Positions 50,822 through 58,493 of a stretch of DNA of 64,000 nt are shown here, one piece after another; within the stretch, counting starts at the first letter, position 1; the number at the start of each line of letters is the position of its first letter. The DNA lies in assembly GCA_041484845.1 (NCBI GenBank), contig JBGPIK010000001.1, forward strand, positions 1 to 64,000, written 5' to 3'. Under the pieces are notes generated by a model. It did no database searches and was not told where the DNA came from. It saw only the letters and a list, made by a program, of their open reading frames with translations. The position numbers and the translations under genes were made by a program. This DNA comes from JBGPIK01 sp041484845 (GTDB lineage Bacteria > Desulfobacterota > Binatia > UBA9968).

Positions 50822-50860
50822 GGAGGGGTGGGTGAGTGGTTGAAACCACCGGTCTTGAAA
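50822..50860 (+). repeat. attR core inside tRNA-Ser(UGA)
   Basis: Right copy of the 39-bp direct repeat, from the tRNA 5' end to the anticodon loop. Next to the integrase gene. The matching left copy is at 42175-42213. Confidence 0.92.
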
Positions 50861-50910
50861 ACCGGCGTCCACTTCGTGGACCGCGAGTTCGAATCTCGCC
50901 CCCTCCGCCA
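50822..50910 (+). tRNA. tRNA-Ser, anticodon UGA, with encoded CCA
   Basis: 89 bases. Acceptor GGAGGGG pairs with CCCCTCC, followed by G and CCA. Anticodon loop CTTGAAA gives UGA. A long variable arm (CGTCCACTTCGTGGACCG) identifies tRNA-Ser, and the T arm is GCGAG-TTCGAAT-CTCGC. Its first 39 bases (the attR core) are shared with the orphan half at 42175, so the 5' half of this gene was brought in by the island, and its promoter must now be island DNA. Reads UCA and UCG/U by wobble. Confidence 0.96.
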
Positions 50911-51247
50911 AATTTATCAATAATAACAGGCAAATCACATCACGGGGTTATTGAGAGCTGTTAGAAGTTATGAGCAACCTTCGGAGCCACGGAGGGTGGC
51001 CGGCAACAAGGTGTTTTTCTCACCGTCTTTCAAGGTAGGCTCTCGGGTGTGCGCATTGGGTAATCTCCCTTCGAAGGAAAGCTCTGATACCGGGTATACG
51101 ATCCCATTTTTCTCCGCCATTTCGTTCTTGTGTAGCCGTGCGAGATTAAGCACCCTGTGCTCAAAACGAACGGTTGCAAGTCTTGCCTATGAAGAGTAGT
51201 TTGCAACGGTCCTGTTAGCGAAACTCGCCTATCTGGAGGTTTGACCT
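50911..51247. other. Intergenic region with no supported gene
   Basis: About 340 bp between the tRNA and a coiled-coil gene. Short open frames exist on both strands without recognisable features. Confidence 0.4.
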
Positions 51248-52270
51248 ATGGCCAAAGCAACGACAATCCGAACTCGGCGATCGAAGCCAGAAGTGGAAAA
51301 GGAATTCGTTAAAATCGTGGATGAAGTCGCAGAACGAAAAGAAAGCAGTGACTCCAAGGCCGAGGAGCTTGCCAGGCTGCGCCAAGCAGAGATAGACCAA
51401 GCAGTCGAGGGGATTTCCGTAGAGGGGGTTGTTCAAAAGGTATCCAACCTGGGCCTGGAGATTTCCAAGGCTCTTTCGGAGATTTCAGGAAAACTTGTTG
51501 CCGAAGTGGAACGATTGACCTCCATCCGCGAGGCGGTCGCCCTACAAACCAAGGAAATAGAGCGGCTTCACAAGATTGATATTGCGGCCACGGCCATCGA
51601 TCATCTCGTCCAGGATTACGAATCGCAGAAGCAGAAGCTAGAAGCGGAGATATCGGCTCAACGCGAGGCATGGTCCACAGAAGAACAGCAGCGCGGCCGG
51701 GAGGACAAGGAGTACGAGGACAATCTCAAAAAACAGCGCCAGCGCGAGGTAGAAGATTACGAATACAAGAAGGCCTTAGAACGCAAGAAGGCCCAGGACA
51801 AATACGAAGAAGAAATGCGCCTCCTCGAAAAGAAGAACAAGGAGAAGCAGGAAGAACTCGAGAAGAGCTGGAAGCAGCGCGAAACGGCTCTCAGAGAAAA
51901 AGAGGAGGAGTGGCCGCGCCTCCGCAAGGAAATCGATGAATTCCCTGTCCGGCTCAAAACTGAGGTTGATCTGGCCGTTAGTAACGCGGTTAAATCAGCG
52001 GAGCAGAAGTTTGAGCAGGAAAGGATTTTGCTCAAGAAGGATGGCGAATCGGAAAGGCGTCTCGCCGAACTTCAGATTAAAGCGCTGCAGGACACGGTAG
52101 CACGGCAGTCAGCGGAAATCGAAAAAATCCAGGTTCAGGTTGAAGAAGCCAAGCGTCAGGTTCAGGACATCGCAGTAAAAGCCATCGAAGGAGCATCTGG
52201 AGCGCAGGCCCTAAGCCATATTAACAAGATCGCCATGGAGCAGGCGAAGCCTCGCGCACCACAAAGCTAG
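51248..52270 (+). CDS. Long coiled-coil protein of unknown function
   Basis: 340 residues, no signal peptide or membrane helix. Residues 1-30 are basic (TTIRTRRSKPEVEKEFVKIVDEV), then almost continuous heptad helix to about residue 315 with extreme Glu/Lys/Arg content (YEEEMRLLEKKNKEKQEELEKSWKQRE). ATG 51248 has TGGAGG upstream. Resembles conserved bacterial coiled-coil proteins without assigned role. Could be a cytoskeletal or scaffold protein; cytoplasmic. No operon partner is evident. Confidence 0.8.
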   Translation: MAKATTIRTRRSKPEVEKEFVKIVDEVAERKESSDSKAEELARLRQAEIDQAVEGISVEGVVQKVSNLGLEISKALSEISGKLVAEVERLTSIREAVALQTKEIERLHKIDIAATAIDHLVQDYESQKQKLEAEISAQREAWSTEEQQRGREDKEYEDNLKKQRQREVEDYEYKKALERKKAQDKYEEEMRLLEKKNKEKQEELEKSWKQRETALREKEEEWPRLRKEIDEFPVRLKTEVDLAVSNAVKSAEQKFEQERILLKKDGESERRLAELQIKALQDTVARQSAEIEKIQVQVEEAKRQVQDIAVKAIEGASGAQALSHINKIAMEQAKPRAPQS

Positions 52271-52275
52271 AGCCT

Positions 52276-52551
52276 GAGAGCACGCTATCAAGAGAACTAA
52301 GTGGCAAACTGCTTGCGTCGCTTAAGGAAGCGATTCCCAAAGTCTCCCGCGTAGCCTGCCTCTGGGATCCGGCCAATACATCAGCCCGAGTTGCATTAGC
52401 AGAAACGGAGGTCGCGGCGCGGTCGTTAGGGATACAGCTTCAATGTCTCGACGTATGGGCTCCGACTCCGGACATCGAGGGCGGGCAGGCGGCGTCGATG
52501 AGATGTGCAATGGCCCTTATTGTGATCGCGGATTTCCTCATTCAAAGGTGG
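52276..52551 (+). pseudogene. Internal fragment of an ABC transporter substrate-binding protein (PF04392-type)
   Basis: An open frame without start codon reads STLSRELSGKLLASLKEAIP then KVSRVACLWDPANTSARVALAETEVAARSLGIQLQCLDVW and ALIV, which is the ELSGKRLELLKE...RVAVLWNPANP...ETEVAARSLGIQLQ signature of ABC_sub_bind proteins. Only about 90 of the expected 320 residues remain; both N- and C-terminal parts are gone. The fragment begins right after the coiled-coil gene stop, so it is a relic of a deletion or recombination event. Confidence 0.8.
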
Positions 52552-52724
52552 TATCGTTGCCAATACCTTTTTTCTTCCTTTTCCGAACCTTTTAAAATAC
52601 CACAGTCCGCACTTGTATTTGCGCCACTCTGCTGCGCCGTTAGTTTGATCCAACCATCTCGGTTGATTGCTCACCTGCCTCCAAACCGCTCGGCTTCTTG
52701 ACTTGAGCATGGTATGTTAAATTT

Positions 52725-53006
52725 GTGATCTATGAGTGGGATCCGAGAAAAGCGAAGGATAATCTTCGTAAACATGGTGTCTCTTTCGAAGAGGCAGCAA
52801 CAGTGTTCTTGGATCCCTTCGCTACAACCTTTCCCGACCCCGATCACTCCCACGAAGAAGACCGAGAAATCACCATAGGGGCGACCACGAAACATCGGGT
52901 TGTATTTGTATCGCACGTTCCGAGAGCAGGTCGCACCCGGATCATCGGTGCACGTAGGACGACTCGAAAGGAGCGCAAACAGTATGAAGAAGGTACCTAC
53001 CAATAA
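52725..53006 (+). CDS. brnT: BrnT-type ribonuclease toxin
   Basis: 93 residues matching BrnT (DUF497): YEWDPRKAKDNLRKHGVSFEEAATVFLDPFATTFPDPDHSHEEDREITIGATTKHRVVFVSHV, then RIIGARRTTRKERKQYEE. This RelE-like fold cleaves RNA. Overlaps the antitoxin gene by 23 bp; toxin-first order is typical of brnTA. The first codon at 52725 is GTG, with a moderate upstream site. Confidence 0.93.
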   Translation: MIYEWDPRKAKDNLRKHGVSFEEAATVFLDPFATTFPDPDHSHEEDREITIGATTKHRVVFVSHVPRAGRTRIIGARRTTRKERKQYEEGTYQ

Positions 53007-53271
53007 ACAGGTCGACGAGCTACGGCCAGAATATGACCTTTCAAAATTGAAGGGTGGGGTCCGTGGAAAATACTACGAGCGGGCTCGTGCCGGGACCAAC
53101 CTGGTCTTGATTGAACCAGACTTGGCAAACGTCTTCCCCGATACAGATTCAGTGAACCGAGCGTTGCGGTTGTTGGCAGACACGGCAGAGGCAGCCGCGG
53201 GTCACACAGAGCGTGCGCGCCACAGGCCGAACAAGCGGCATAAGCGGACTACTGGAAAACCAGCCGCTTAG
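52984..53271 (+). CDS. BrnA-like antitoxin
   Basis: 95 residues from ATG 52984, which overlaps brnT; a longer frame from 52900 duplicates toxin sequence in another phase and is unlikely. ELRPEYDLSKLKGGVRGKYYERARAGTNLVLIEPDLANVFPDTDSVNRALRLLADTA is a widespread antitoxin-type domain encoded beside BrnT/RelE-like toxins. The C-terminal part is basic. Expected to bind and neutralise the toxin and repress the operon. Confidence 0.85.
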   Translation: MKKVPTNKQVDELRPEYDLSKLKGGVRGKYYERARAGTNLVLIEPDLANVFPDTDSVNRALRLLADTAEAAAGHTERARHRPNKRHKRTTGKPAA

Positions 53272-53313
53272 CCTTCGCGTTATGGCCGACGTGAGGGCAT
53301 CTGATGCCAGCTC

Positions 53314-53589
53314 GTGATCGATCAGCGGACGTGGTTCCCGGAAGTGGTTGAGGCACTGCGCGCGGGATGGAGAGACCAGATGTGCTGGGACGACTTGATC
53401 GCACTCTGCGATCGGCTGGACAACGGGCTTCAGCACATTCGCTACTCGCGCAACATGACGCCTGCCACGACATCGATGTTGTGCACCTGCTCTGGAGGTC
53501 CAACGGTCCAGGGCGCAGCGAGCGTTTCGGTGCGCGCAACCATCCTTGCTCTTGGATGGTTCGGGATCGCACCAGAAGCCGAAAGGTAA
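53314..53589 (+). CDS. Conserved-looking small hypothetical protein, possibly decayed
   Basis: 91 residues from GTG 53314. IDQRTWFPEVVEALRAGWRDQMCWDDLIALCDRLDNGLQHIR, then VSVRATILALGWFGIAPEAE, reminds me of small proteins of soil bacteria that carry a central Cys-x-x-Cys zinc motif. Here that centre reads SMLCTCSGG, so the motif may be broken. Family assignment is weak. It lies directly downstream of the brnTA pair. Confidence 0.4.
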   Translation: MIDQRTWFPEVVEALRAGWRDQMCWDDLIALCDRLDNGLQHIRYSRNMTPATTSMLCTCSGGPTVQGAASVSVRATILALGWFGIAPEAER

Positions 53590-53826
53590 GGACTCAGTTG
53601 GGTTGGGTGGCGACTCGGAACAAAGGCACAATGCCACGAGCAATCTCAATTCGCCGTGGGCTACAAAGCCTAGCAGAGCCACGCACACAAACTTTTCGCC
53701 TTTAATGGTTCCGCCGTACCTTGTCGCACAATTGCGATATCGCGGTTTCAGTTGTACAAGTACGAGTGATGCAAATCAGATGTAAGCCGCGCTTTCCGGC
53801 GTTAAGGATAGATCGGGGTAGGTCAG

Positions 53827-55236
53827 TTGATAGCGGGAGATAATCCAAAACTATCTTTGCACTTTCTCGGCGCGGCGGGTGGAGTGACCGGATCGAAGTT
53901 CCTTGTTGGTTATGGGCGGCAACAGTTCTTGCTGGACTGTGGCCTATTTCAGGGGCTTAAAGAACTTAGATTACGCAATTGGGCGCCACCGCCGCTCGAT
54001 GTTAACCGCTTAAACGGAATCATTCTTACCCATGCGCACATCGATCATTCGGGGTATCTGCCGCGTCTAGTGGCGCGCGGATTTCATGGGCCGGTCTACG
54101 CGACGGCGGCGAGTTGCGACCTCCTAAAGATTCTCCTGCTGGATGCTGCGCACTTGCAAGAAGAAGAAGCGCGCTATGCGAACAAGGAGGGCTATTCGAA
54201 ACATAGTCCGGCATTGCCGCTTTATACGATTGAAGACGCGGAGCGTGCCCTGCATTTGTTAAGACCGACAAAAATCGGCGAGGAAGTGCAGTTGGGCGCG
54301 GGAATCTGGGTTGGGTTTTCCCCTGTGGGTCATATTCTCGGCGCCGCCGCGGTGAAAGTCCGCTGCGATATGGGCGGGCGAACAAAACACCTGGTGGACT
54401 CGGGAGATCTCGGACGCTATGGTAGACCTATCCTGAAAGATCCCGAGCCCGTGAAAAAAGCCGACTGGCTTATGGTGGAGTCGACTTACGGTGACCGGCA
54501 TCATCCGGAGCATCCCGAAGCCGAGCTCGCCAAGATCATCAATGAAGTGGCAGATCGGGCCGGATCATTGATTATTCCCTCATTTGCTGTTGGTCGCACA
54601 CAAGAGCTGATCTACACGATCAAGAAGTTGGAAGATGAAAATAAAATACCCGCGCTGCCGGTCCATCTCGACAGTCCGATGGCGATTAACGCCACGGAGA
54701 TTTACTCTAATCATCCGGAAGAGCATAGCCTGGATATTCAAGTGCTCCGGAAGGGAGCACGCGATCCGCTGCGCAGCCGGCACTTTTTCATTCACAGGAC
54801 TCAGGAAGAATCGAAATCGCTGAACGCCATCAACGGGCCATTTATATTATTGAGTTCGAGTGGTATGGCCACGGGTGGCCGGATTCTTCATCACCTGCGG
54901 CAACGATTGCCGGATCCGAAAAGCACGATCTTGTTCGTCGGTTATCAAGCCGAGGGAACGCGGGGCCAGCATCTGCAGCAGGGGGCGCAGGAGGTAAAAA
55001 TGCTTGGTCAGATGATTCCGGTACGAGCGAAGATCAGAACGATCGACGGATTTTCGGCGCATGCTGATCAGTCGGAGATCTTGCGCTGGTTGCAAGGATT
55101 CGAGCAACCGCCGCAAAAGACCTTTGTCATTCATGGAGAGGCTCAGGCCGCAAACGCTCTAGCCCAAGCCATCCGAGATCGATTGCAATGGAACGTCGAA
55201 ATACCGGCGTTTGGAGCCAAATGCGAATTGAGCTAA
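53827..55236 (+). CDS. MBL-fold beta-CASP RNA hydrolase (CPSF/YSH1-like)
   Basis: 469 residues. Metallo-beta-lactamase motif HAHIDHSGYLP near residue 70, the metal-binding VGHILGAA and SGDLGRYG, and ESTYGDRHH. The beta-CASP insert follows with SLIIPSFAVGRTQEL and SSSGMATGGRILHHL, and the RMMBL tail VDGFSAHADQSEILRWL. Such enzymes are RNA endo/exonucleases with two zinc ions. The chosen start is TTG 53827; the protein from there begins GDNPKLSLHFLGAAGGVTGSKFLV, matching family starts. Not in an operon. Confidence 0.94.
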   Translation: MIAGDNPKLSLHFLGAAGGVTGSKFLVGYGRQQFLLDCGLFQGLKELRLRNWAPPPLDVNRLNGIILTHAHIDHSGYLPRLVARGFHGPVYATAASCDLLKILLLDAAHLQEEEARYANKEGYSKHSPALPLYTIEDAERALHLLRPTKIGEEVQLGAGIWVGFSPVGHILGAAAVKVRCDMGGRTKHLVDSGDLGRYGRPILKDPEPVKKADWLMVESTYGDRHHPEHPEAELAKIINEVADRAGSLIIPSFAVGRTQELIYTIKKLEDENKIPALPVHLDSPMAINATEIYSNHPEEHSLDIQVLRKGARDPLRSRHFFIHRTQEESKSLNAINGPFILLSSSGMATGGRILHHLRQRLPDPKSTILFVGYQAEGTRGQHLQQGAQEVKMLGQMIPVRAKIRTIDGFSAHADQSEILRWLQGFEQPPQKTFVIHGEAQAANALAQAIRDRLQWNVEIPAFGAKCELS

Positions 55237-55577
55237 GGACTGGATGGAGAACACGCCGCTCTGCGCCCTGACGATAACACTTCCGATGCCAGTCCTTGCG
55301 GAATGTCATCATTTGGGCTAGTGCTGTTAGCGATTTGCTTTAAGCCATTCGATTCGGGCAGTCAATCATTGCCATTGCCCAAGAAATAACATAGGCGCAT
55401 AAGTTTTCAGCAAGCTGTTGCGTCCAGCCCTTTACATTATTTTTTGAGTTAGAGTAAGTTAGTGCAAAATTCGGCGTGAAGACACCGCCGAGCATTTAGG
55501 GCATATGGATTGCCGTACGACGCACCGTGGGATTAGCCTCCACGCCGATCAAGGCCAGAAAGCGCAGCTACTAAAGC
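55237..55577. other. Intergenic region before the ABC operon
   Basis: About 340 bp without a supported gene. A weak inverted repeat TCGGCGTG...CACCGCCGA occurs around 55470-55492. The operon promoter should lie here but I cannot identify it. Confidence 0.4.
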
Positions 55578-56696
55578 ATGGCGATCATTAAGGTTGAAGG
55601 ACTGCTCAAGACATTCAGTGACGTCAAAGCGTTGGACAATGTCAGCTTTGAGTTCGAGAAGGGTATTCTCTCTTTTTTAGGTCCCTCCGGATGCGGCAAG
55701 ACCACCCTGCTTCGGTCGATCGCGGGCCTAGAAATTCCCGATGCCGGTTCTATCTCGATTGCGAATAAACTCCAGACCTCCATCGATCAAGGTGTTCTTG
55801 TCCCGCCCTATTCAAGAGAGATTGGTTTCGTCTTCCAGAATTACGCCCTCTGGCCGCACATGACGGTGTTCGCCAATGTTGCCTTCGCTCTCAAGCTGCG
55901 CAAAGTCGCCGCGGAAGAAATGAAGCGCCGAGTCTTGGCGTCTTTAGAACTGGTCGGATTGAAAGGCCGGGAAGATCGTTATCCATCGCAGCTGAGCGGC
56001 GGGCAACAGCAACGGGTTGCCTTGGCTCGCAGTATTGTTCTGGAACCTCAGTTGATTCTACTCGACGAACCGTTGAGCAATCTCGATGCCAAGCTCAGGG
56101 AGGAAATGCGGGTCGAGCTAAAAAAATTAATCAAGAAAGTCGGCATTAGCGCGCTGTACGTCACTCATGACCAGGAGGAGGCTTTTGTCATTTCGGACAA
56201 GGTGATCGTCATGAATGGCGGAAGGATTCTGCAGTACGACACGCCGGATGAGATTTATAACCACCCGGCGGACCCCTTCGTGGCAGCGTTCATCGGTCAT
56301 TCGACTCTGGTGGAGGGGAAGATTACCAAAGTTGACGGGTGTGACTGTGTTGTGACGATACCGGAATTCGATAACGCGAGCTTGGTGTGTACCGCGCCGA
56401 AAGACGCTGTATCGGGCGAACCATGCAGTGTCGTCATTAAGAATGGCGATCTACGATTGAGCAGTGATAAATTCGCCGGCGCCACGGCGAACGTTTTGGA
56501 GGGGTCGATGACCAGCCGGGAATATCGTGGCGGTTTGACCGACCATAGAATCCAAGTCGGGTCGAAAGAGGTCGTGGTCACATCGCACAGGCTTTGCCCC
56601 ATGATTAGCGTTAACGGCGATGACGGAAAAATCTTTCTCTGTATCGATCGATCGGCCATCAGTCTCATCCCCCATCGCGCGGGCGCGTATGCGTAG
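55578..56696 (+). CDS. ABC importer ATPase (ferric-iron / phosphonate / polyamine type)
   Basis: 372 residues. NBD motifs: Walker A LGPSGCGKTTLLRS near residue 37, Q-loop FVFQNYALWPHMTVFANVAFAL, signature LSGGQQQRVALARSI, Walker B LILLDEPLSNLDAKLREEM and H-switch YVTHDQEEAFVISD. A TOBE-type C-terminal domain covers about 245-365. The CUT1/FbpC-PotA group uses this architecture. Energises import by the permease encoded downstream with the periplasmic binding protein; substrate not certain. Confidence 0.95.
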   Translation: MAIIKVEGLLKTFSDVKALDNVSFEFEKGILSFLGPSGCGKTTLLRSIAGLEIPDAGSISIANKLQTSIDQGVLVPPYSREIGFVFQNYALWPHMTVFANVAFALKLRKVAAEEMKRRVLASLELVGLKGREDRYPSQLSGGQQQRVALARSIVLEPQLILLDEPLSNLDAKLREEMRVELKKLIKKVGISALYVTHDQEEAFVISDKVIVMNGGRILQYDTPDEIYNHPADPFVAAFIGHSTLVEGKITKVDGCDCVVTIPEFDNASLVCTAPKDAVSGEPCSVVIKNGDLRLSSDKFAGATANVLEGSMTSREYRGGLTDHRIQVGSKEVVVTSHRLCPMISVNGDDGKIFLCIDRSAISLIPHRAGAYA

Positions 56697-56793
56697 CCTG
56701 CTTCGTTTTAAGTTGCTACCTGAGTAACCTCAGAGGAGAAGCGTCACGGCAAACTGGAAAGTCATTAGGCTCGCGTTTCGTCAGGGTGCCCTC

Positions 56794-58446
56794 GTGCCTT
56801 TATTCGCCAGCATGCTCGCCGGCGGAGCGATTATGACGCCCGTCTTGATCGTGCTTATCCGCAGTTTCACGACCGGTAAGCTTGGTGCTTTTGTGGGTTT
56901 TACCTGGGATAACTATTTCAGGGTGGTCACCGACAAGGATATTCTGCCGATGATTAGCAACTCCATTCTTTATGCGGCAGGTTCGGCGGCCTTGGGTACC
57001 GGCATCGGCGCATTGCTTGCCTGGATCGTGGCACGGACCAATACTCCCGGCAAGACGCTCGTCGAGTTGCTGCCGCTCTACCCGATTCTCATGCCGCCGA
57101 TCATGAAGAATATCGCCTGGATTCTTCTTCTGGCTCCTAGATCCGGAATCTTGAATGGTTTGCTGGAAGAGTTTTTCGGCATCAAAGAGCTGGTCTTTAA
57201 TGCTTTCAGTATGGCCGGGATGATTTGGGTTTTCGGCCTGGCCTGCGTGCCTCTCGGGTATCTCTTTTTGCTTCCCGTATTTCTCTCCTTCGATCCATCA
57301 TTGGAAGAAAGCGCCTACATCGCCGGCAGCAAACCGGTGAACACGATGCTTAAGATCACCTTTCCGCTGGCGTTGCCGGCGTTCTTGTCGGCCTTCGTGC
57401 TGAATTTTTTGCGTGGCCTGCGCTCTTTCGAGACGCCCGTGCTGCAGGGCACGCCGGCGGGAATCAAAGTCTTCGTGAGCCGGGTTTATGACTCCATGGC
57501 CTTGGAGTTCAATACCGGTCTGGGCACAGCGTACAGCATGGTGCTCGTGGTACTTTCAGTGATCACGCTCTTTTTCTATGTTCGGGCAACGCGATTCTCT
57601 GAGCGTTACGCGACCATCACGGGAAAGGGATACAAGGTTCGTGTAATCGATATCGGCCCCTGGAAGTATGTGACCTTTCTGGCGGTGTTTGCCTATTTCC
57701 TCGCGGGAATCGTGCTGCCCTTCGTGGTTTTAATCGTCGTATCCATGATCCCGTACTACGACTTCGAAACCTTCATGAAGTTCCCCTCTAACGCGGCTCT
57801 GAAAAATTATTACACGGTACTGCACCACCCGAGCTTCGTGACCGGACTCTACAATTCGCTCACCTTGTCGATCACCATCGCTATCATCACGGTACTTTGC
57901 GGGATTGTCATGGCCTTCACGATTCACCGAACCAAAACCTACGGCACTAAGATTTTCGAATTTATCGGCACCATCCCCTTGGCGTTCCCGCCGCTGGTGC
58001 TTTCCGTCGGACTGGTGATCATCTTCCTTGGCACTCCACTCTACAACAGTATGTGGGCCCTCGGTCTCGGTCTCTTCGTTGCCTATTTTCCCTACGCTTT
58101 TCGAAACGCTTCCGGGGCTATCGTCAACATCCACAAGGAGCTGGATGAAGCTGCGTGGGTTCACGGGGCCAGATGGCGCCACGTCTTTTTCAAAATCACC
58201 CTGCCGATCTTAAAGCCTTCGGTCGGCGGGGCGCTCTTTTACATTTTTATCGAGGCCTTGCGGAATGTCGACGTCGCGGTGCTGCTCACTTCGCCGGGCA
58301 ACGAGTACGGACCGGTTACGTTGTTCGAATACTTCCGGGTTGGCCAATGGGCCGAGGCGGCGGCCGGGGGCGTGATCTATCTCATCATCCTGATCGCCGC
58401 GGTTTCCATCGCTAAGTTTGCATTCAAGATGAAATTTAGTCTATGA
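56794..58446 (+). CDS. ABC importer permease, fused two-domain (FbpB-type)
   Basis: 550 residues from GTG 56794, with about twelve membrane helices arranged as two BPD_transp_1 domains joined in one chain, as in FbpB/phosphonate-type importers. EAA-like motifs: LEESAYIAGSKPVNTMLKITFPLALPAF near residue 175 and LDEAAWVHGARWRHVFFKITLPILKPS near residue 450. The frame is open upstream and reads T-A-N-W-K-V-I-R-L-A-F-R-Q-G; an ACG at 56746 has AGAGGAG at ideal spacing, so the native start may be ACG, adding 16 residues. Gap to the upstream ATPase gene is about 97 bp. Confidence 0.93.
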   Translation: MPLFASMLAGGAIMTPVLIVLIRSFTTGKLGAFVGFTWDNYFRVVTDKDILPMISNSILYAAGSAALGTGIGALLAWIVARTNTPGKTLVELLPLYPILMPPIMKNIAWILLLAPRSGILNGLLEEFFGIKELVFNAFSMAGMIWVFGLACVPLGYLFLLPVFLSFDPSLEESAYIAGSKPVNTMLKITFPLALPAFLSAFVLNFLRGLRSFETPVLQGTPAGIKVFVSRVYDSMALEFNTGLGTAYSMVLVVLSVITLFFYVRATRFSERYATITGKGYKVRVIDIGPWKYVTFLAVFAYFLAGIVLPFVVLIVVSMIPYYDFETFMKFPSNAALKNYYTVLHHPSFVTGLYNSLTLSITIAIITVLCGIVMAFTIHRTKTYGTKIFEFIGTIPLAFPPLVLSVGLVIIFLGTPLYNSMWALGLGLFVAYFPYAFRNASGAIVNIHKELDEAAWVHGARWRHVFFKITLPILKPSVGGALFYIFIEALRNVDVAVLLTSPGNEYGPVTLFEYFRVGQWAEAAAGGVIYLIILIAAVSIAKFAFKMKFSL

Positions 58447-58493
58447 AAGAGAAACTTTAATTTTTAATTTTACATTAAAGGGGGAAAAATAGC

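Larger units (their letters stand above)
42175..50860. mobile_element. Integrated island of about 8.65 kb in tRNA-Ser(UGA), phage-satellite-like
   Basis: Bounded by a 39-bp direct repeat (42175-42213 and 50822-50860) covering the tRNA 5' half up to the anticodon loop. Contents in order: zinc-finger protein (minus), excisionase-like HTH, CHC2 primase-like protein, RepA-type ATPase, several small proteins, P27-like small terminase, HTH proteins, and a tyrosine integrase beside the right repeat. There are no large terminase, portal, capsid or tail genes, and no conjugation genes. Small size, replication module plus orphan small terminase resemble phage-inducible islands and other satellites. A degraded prophage is the alternative. 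Confidence 0.85.

Noticed and set aside
50968..51153. 61-codon minus-strand frame after the tRNA
   Set aside because: No motif or promoter; likely chance.
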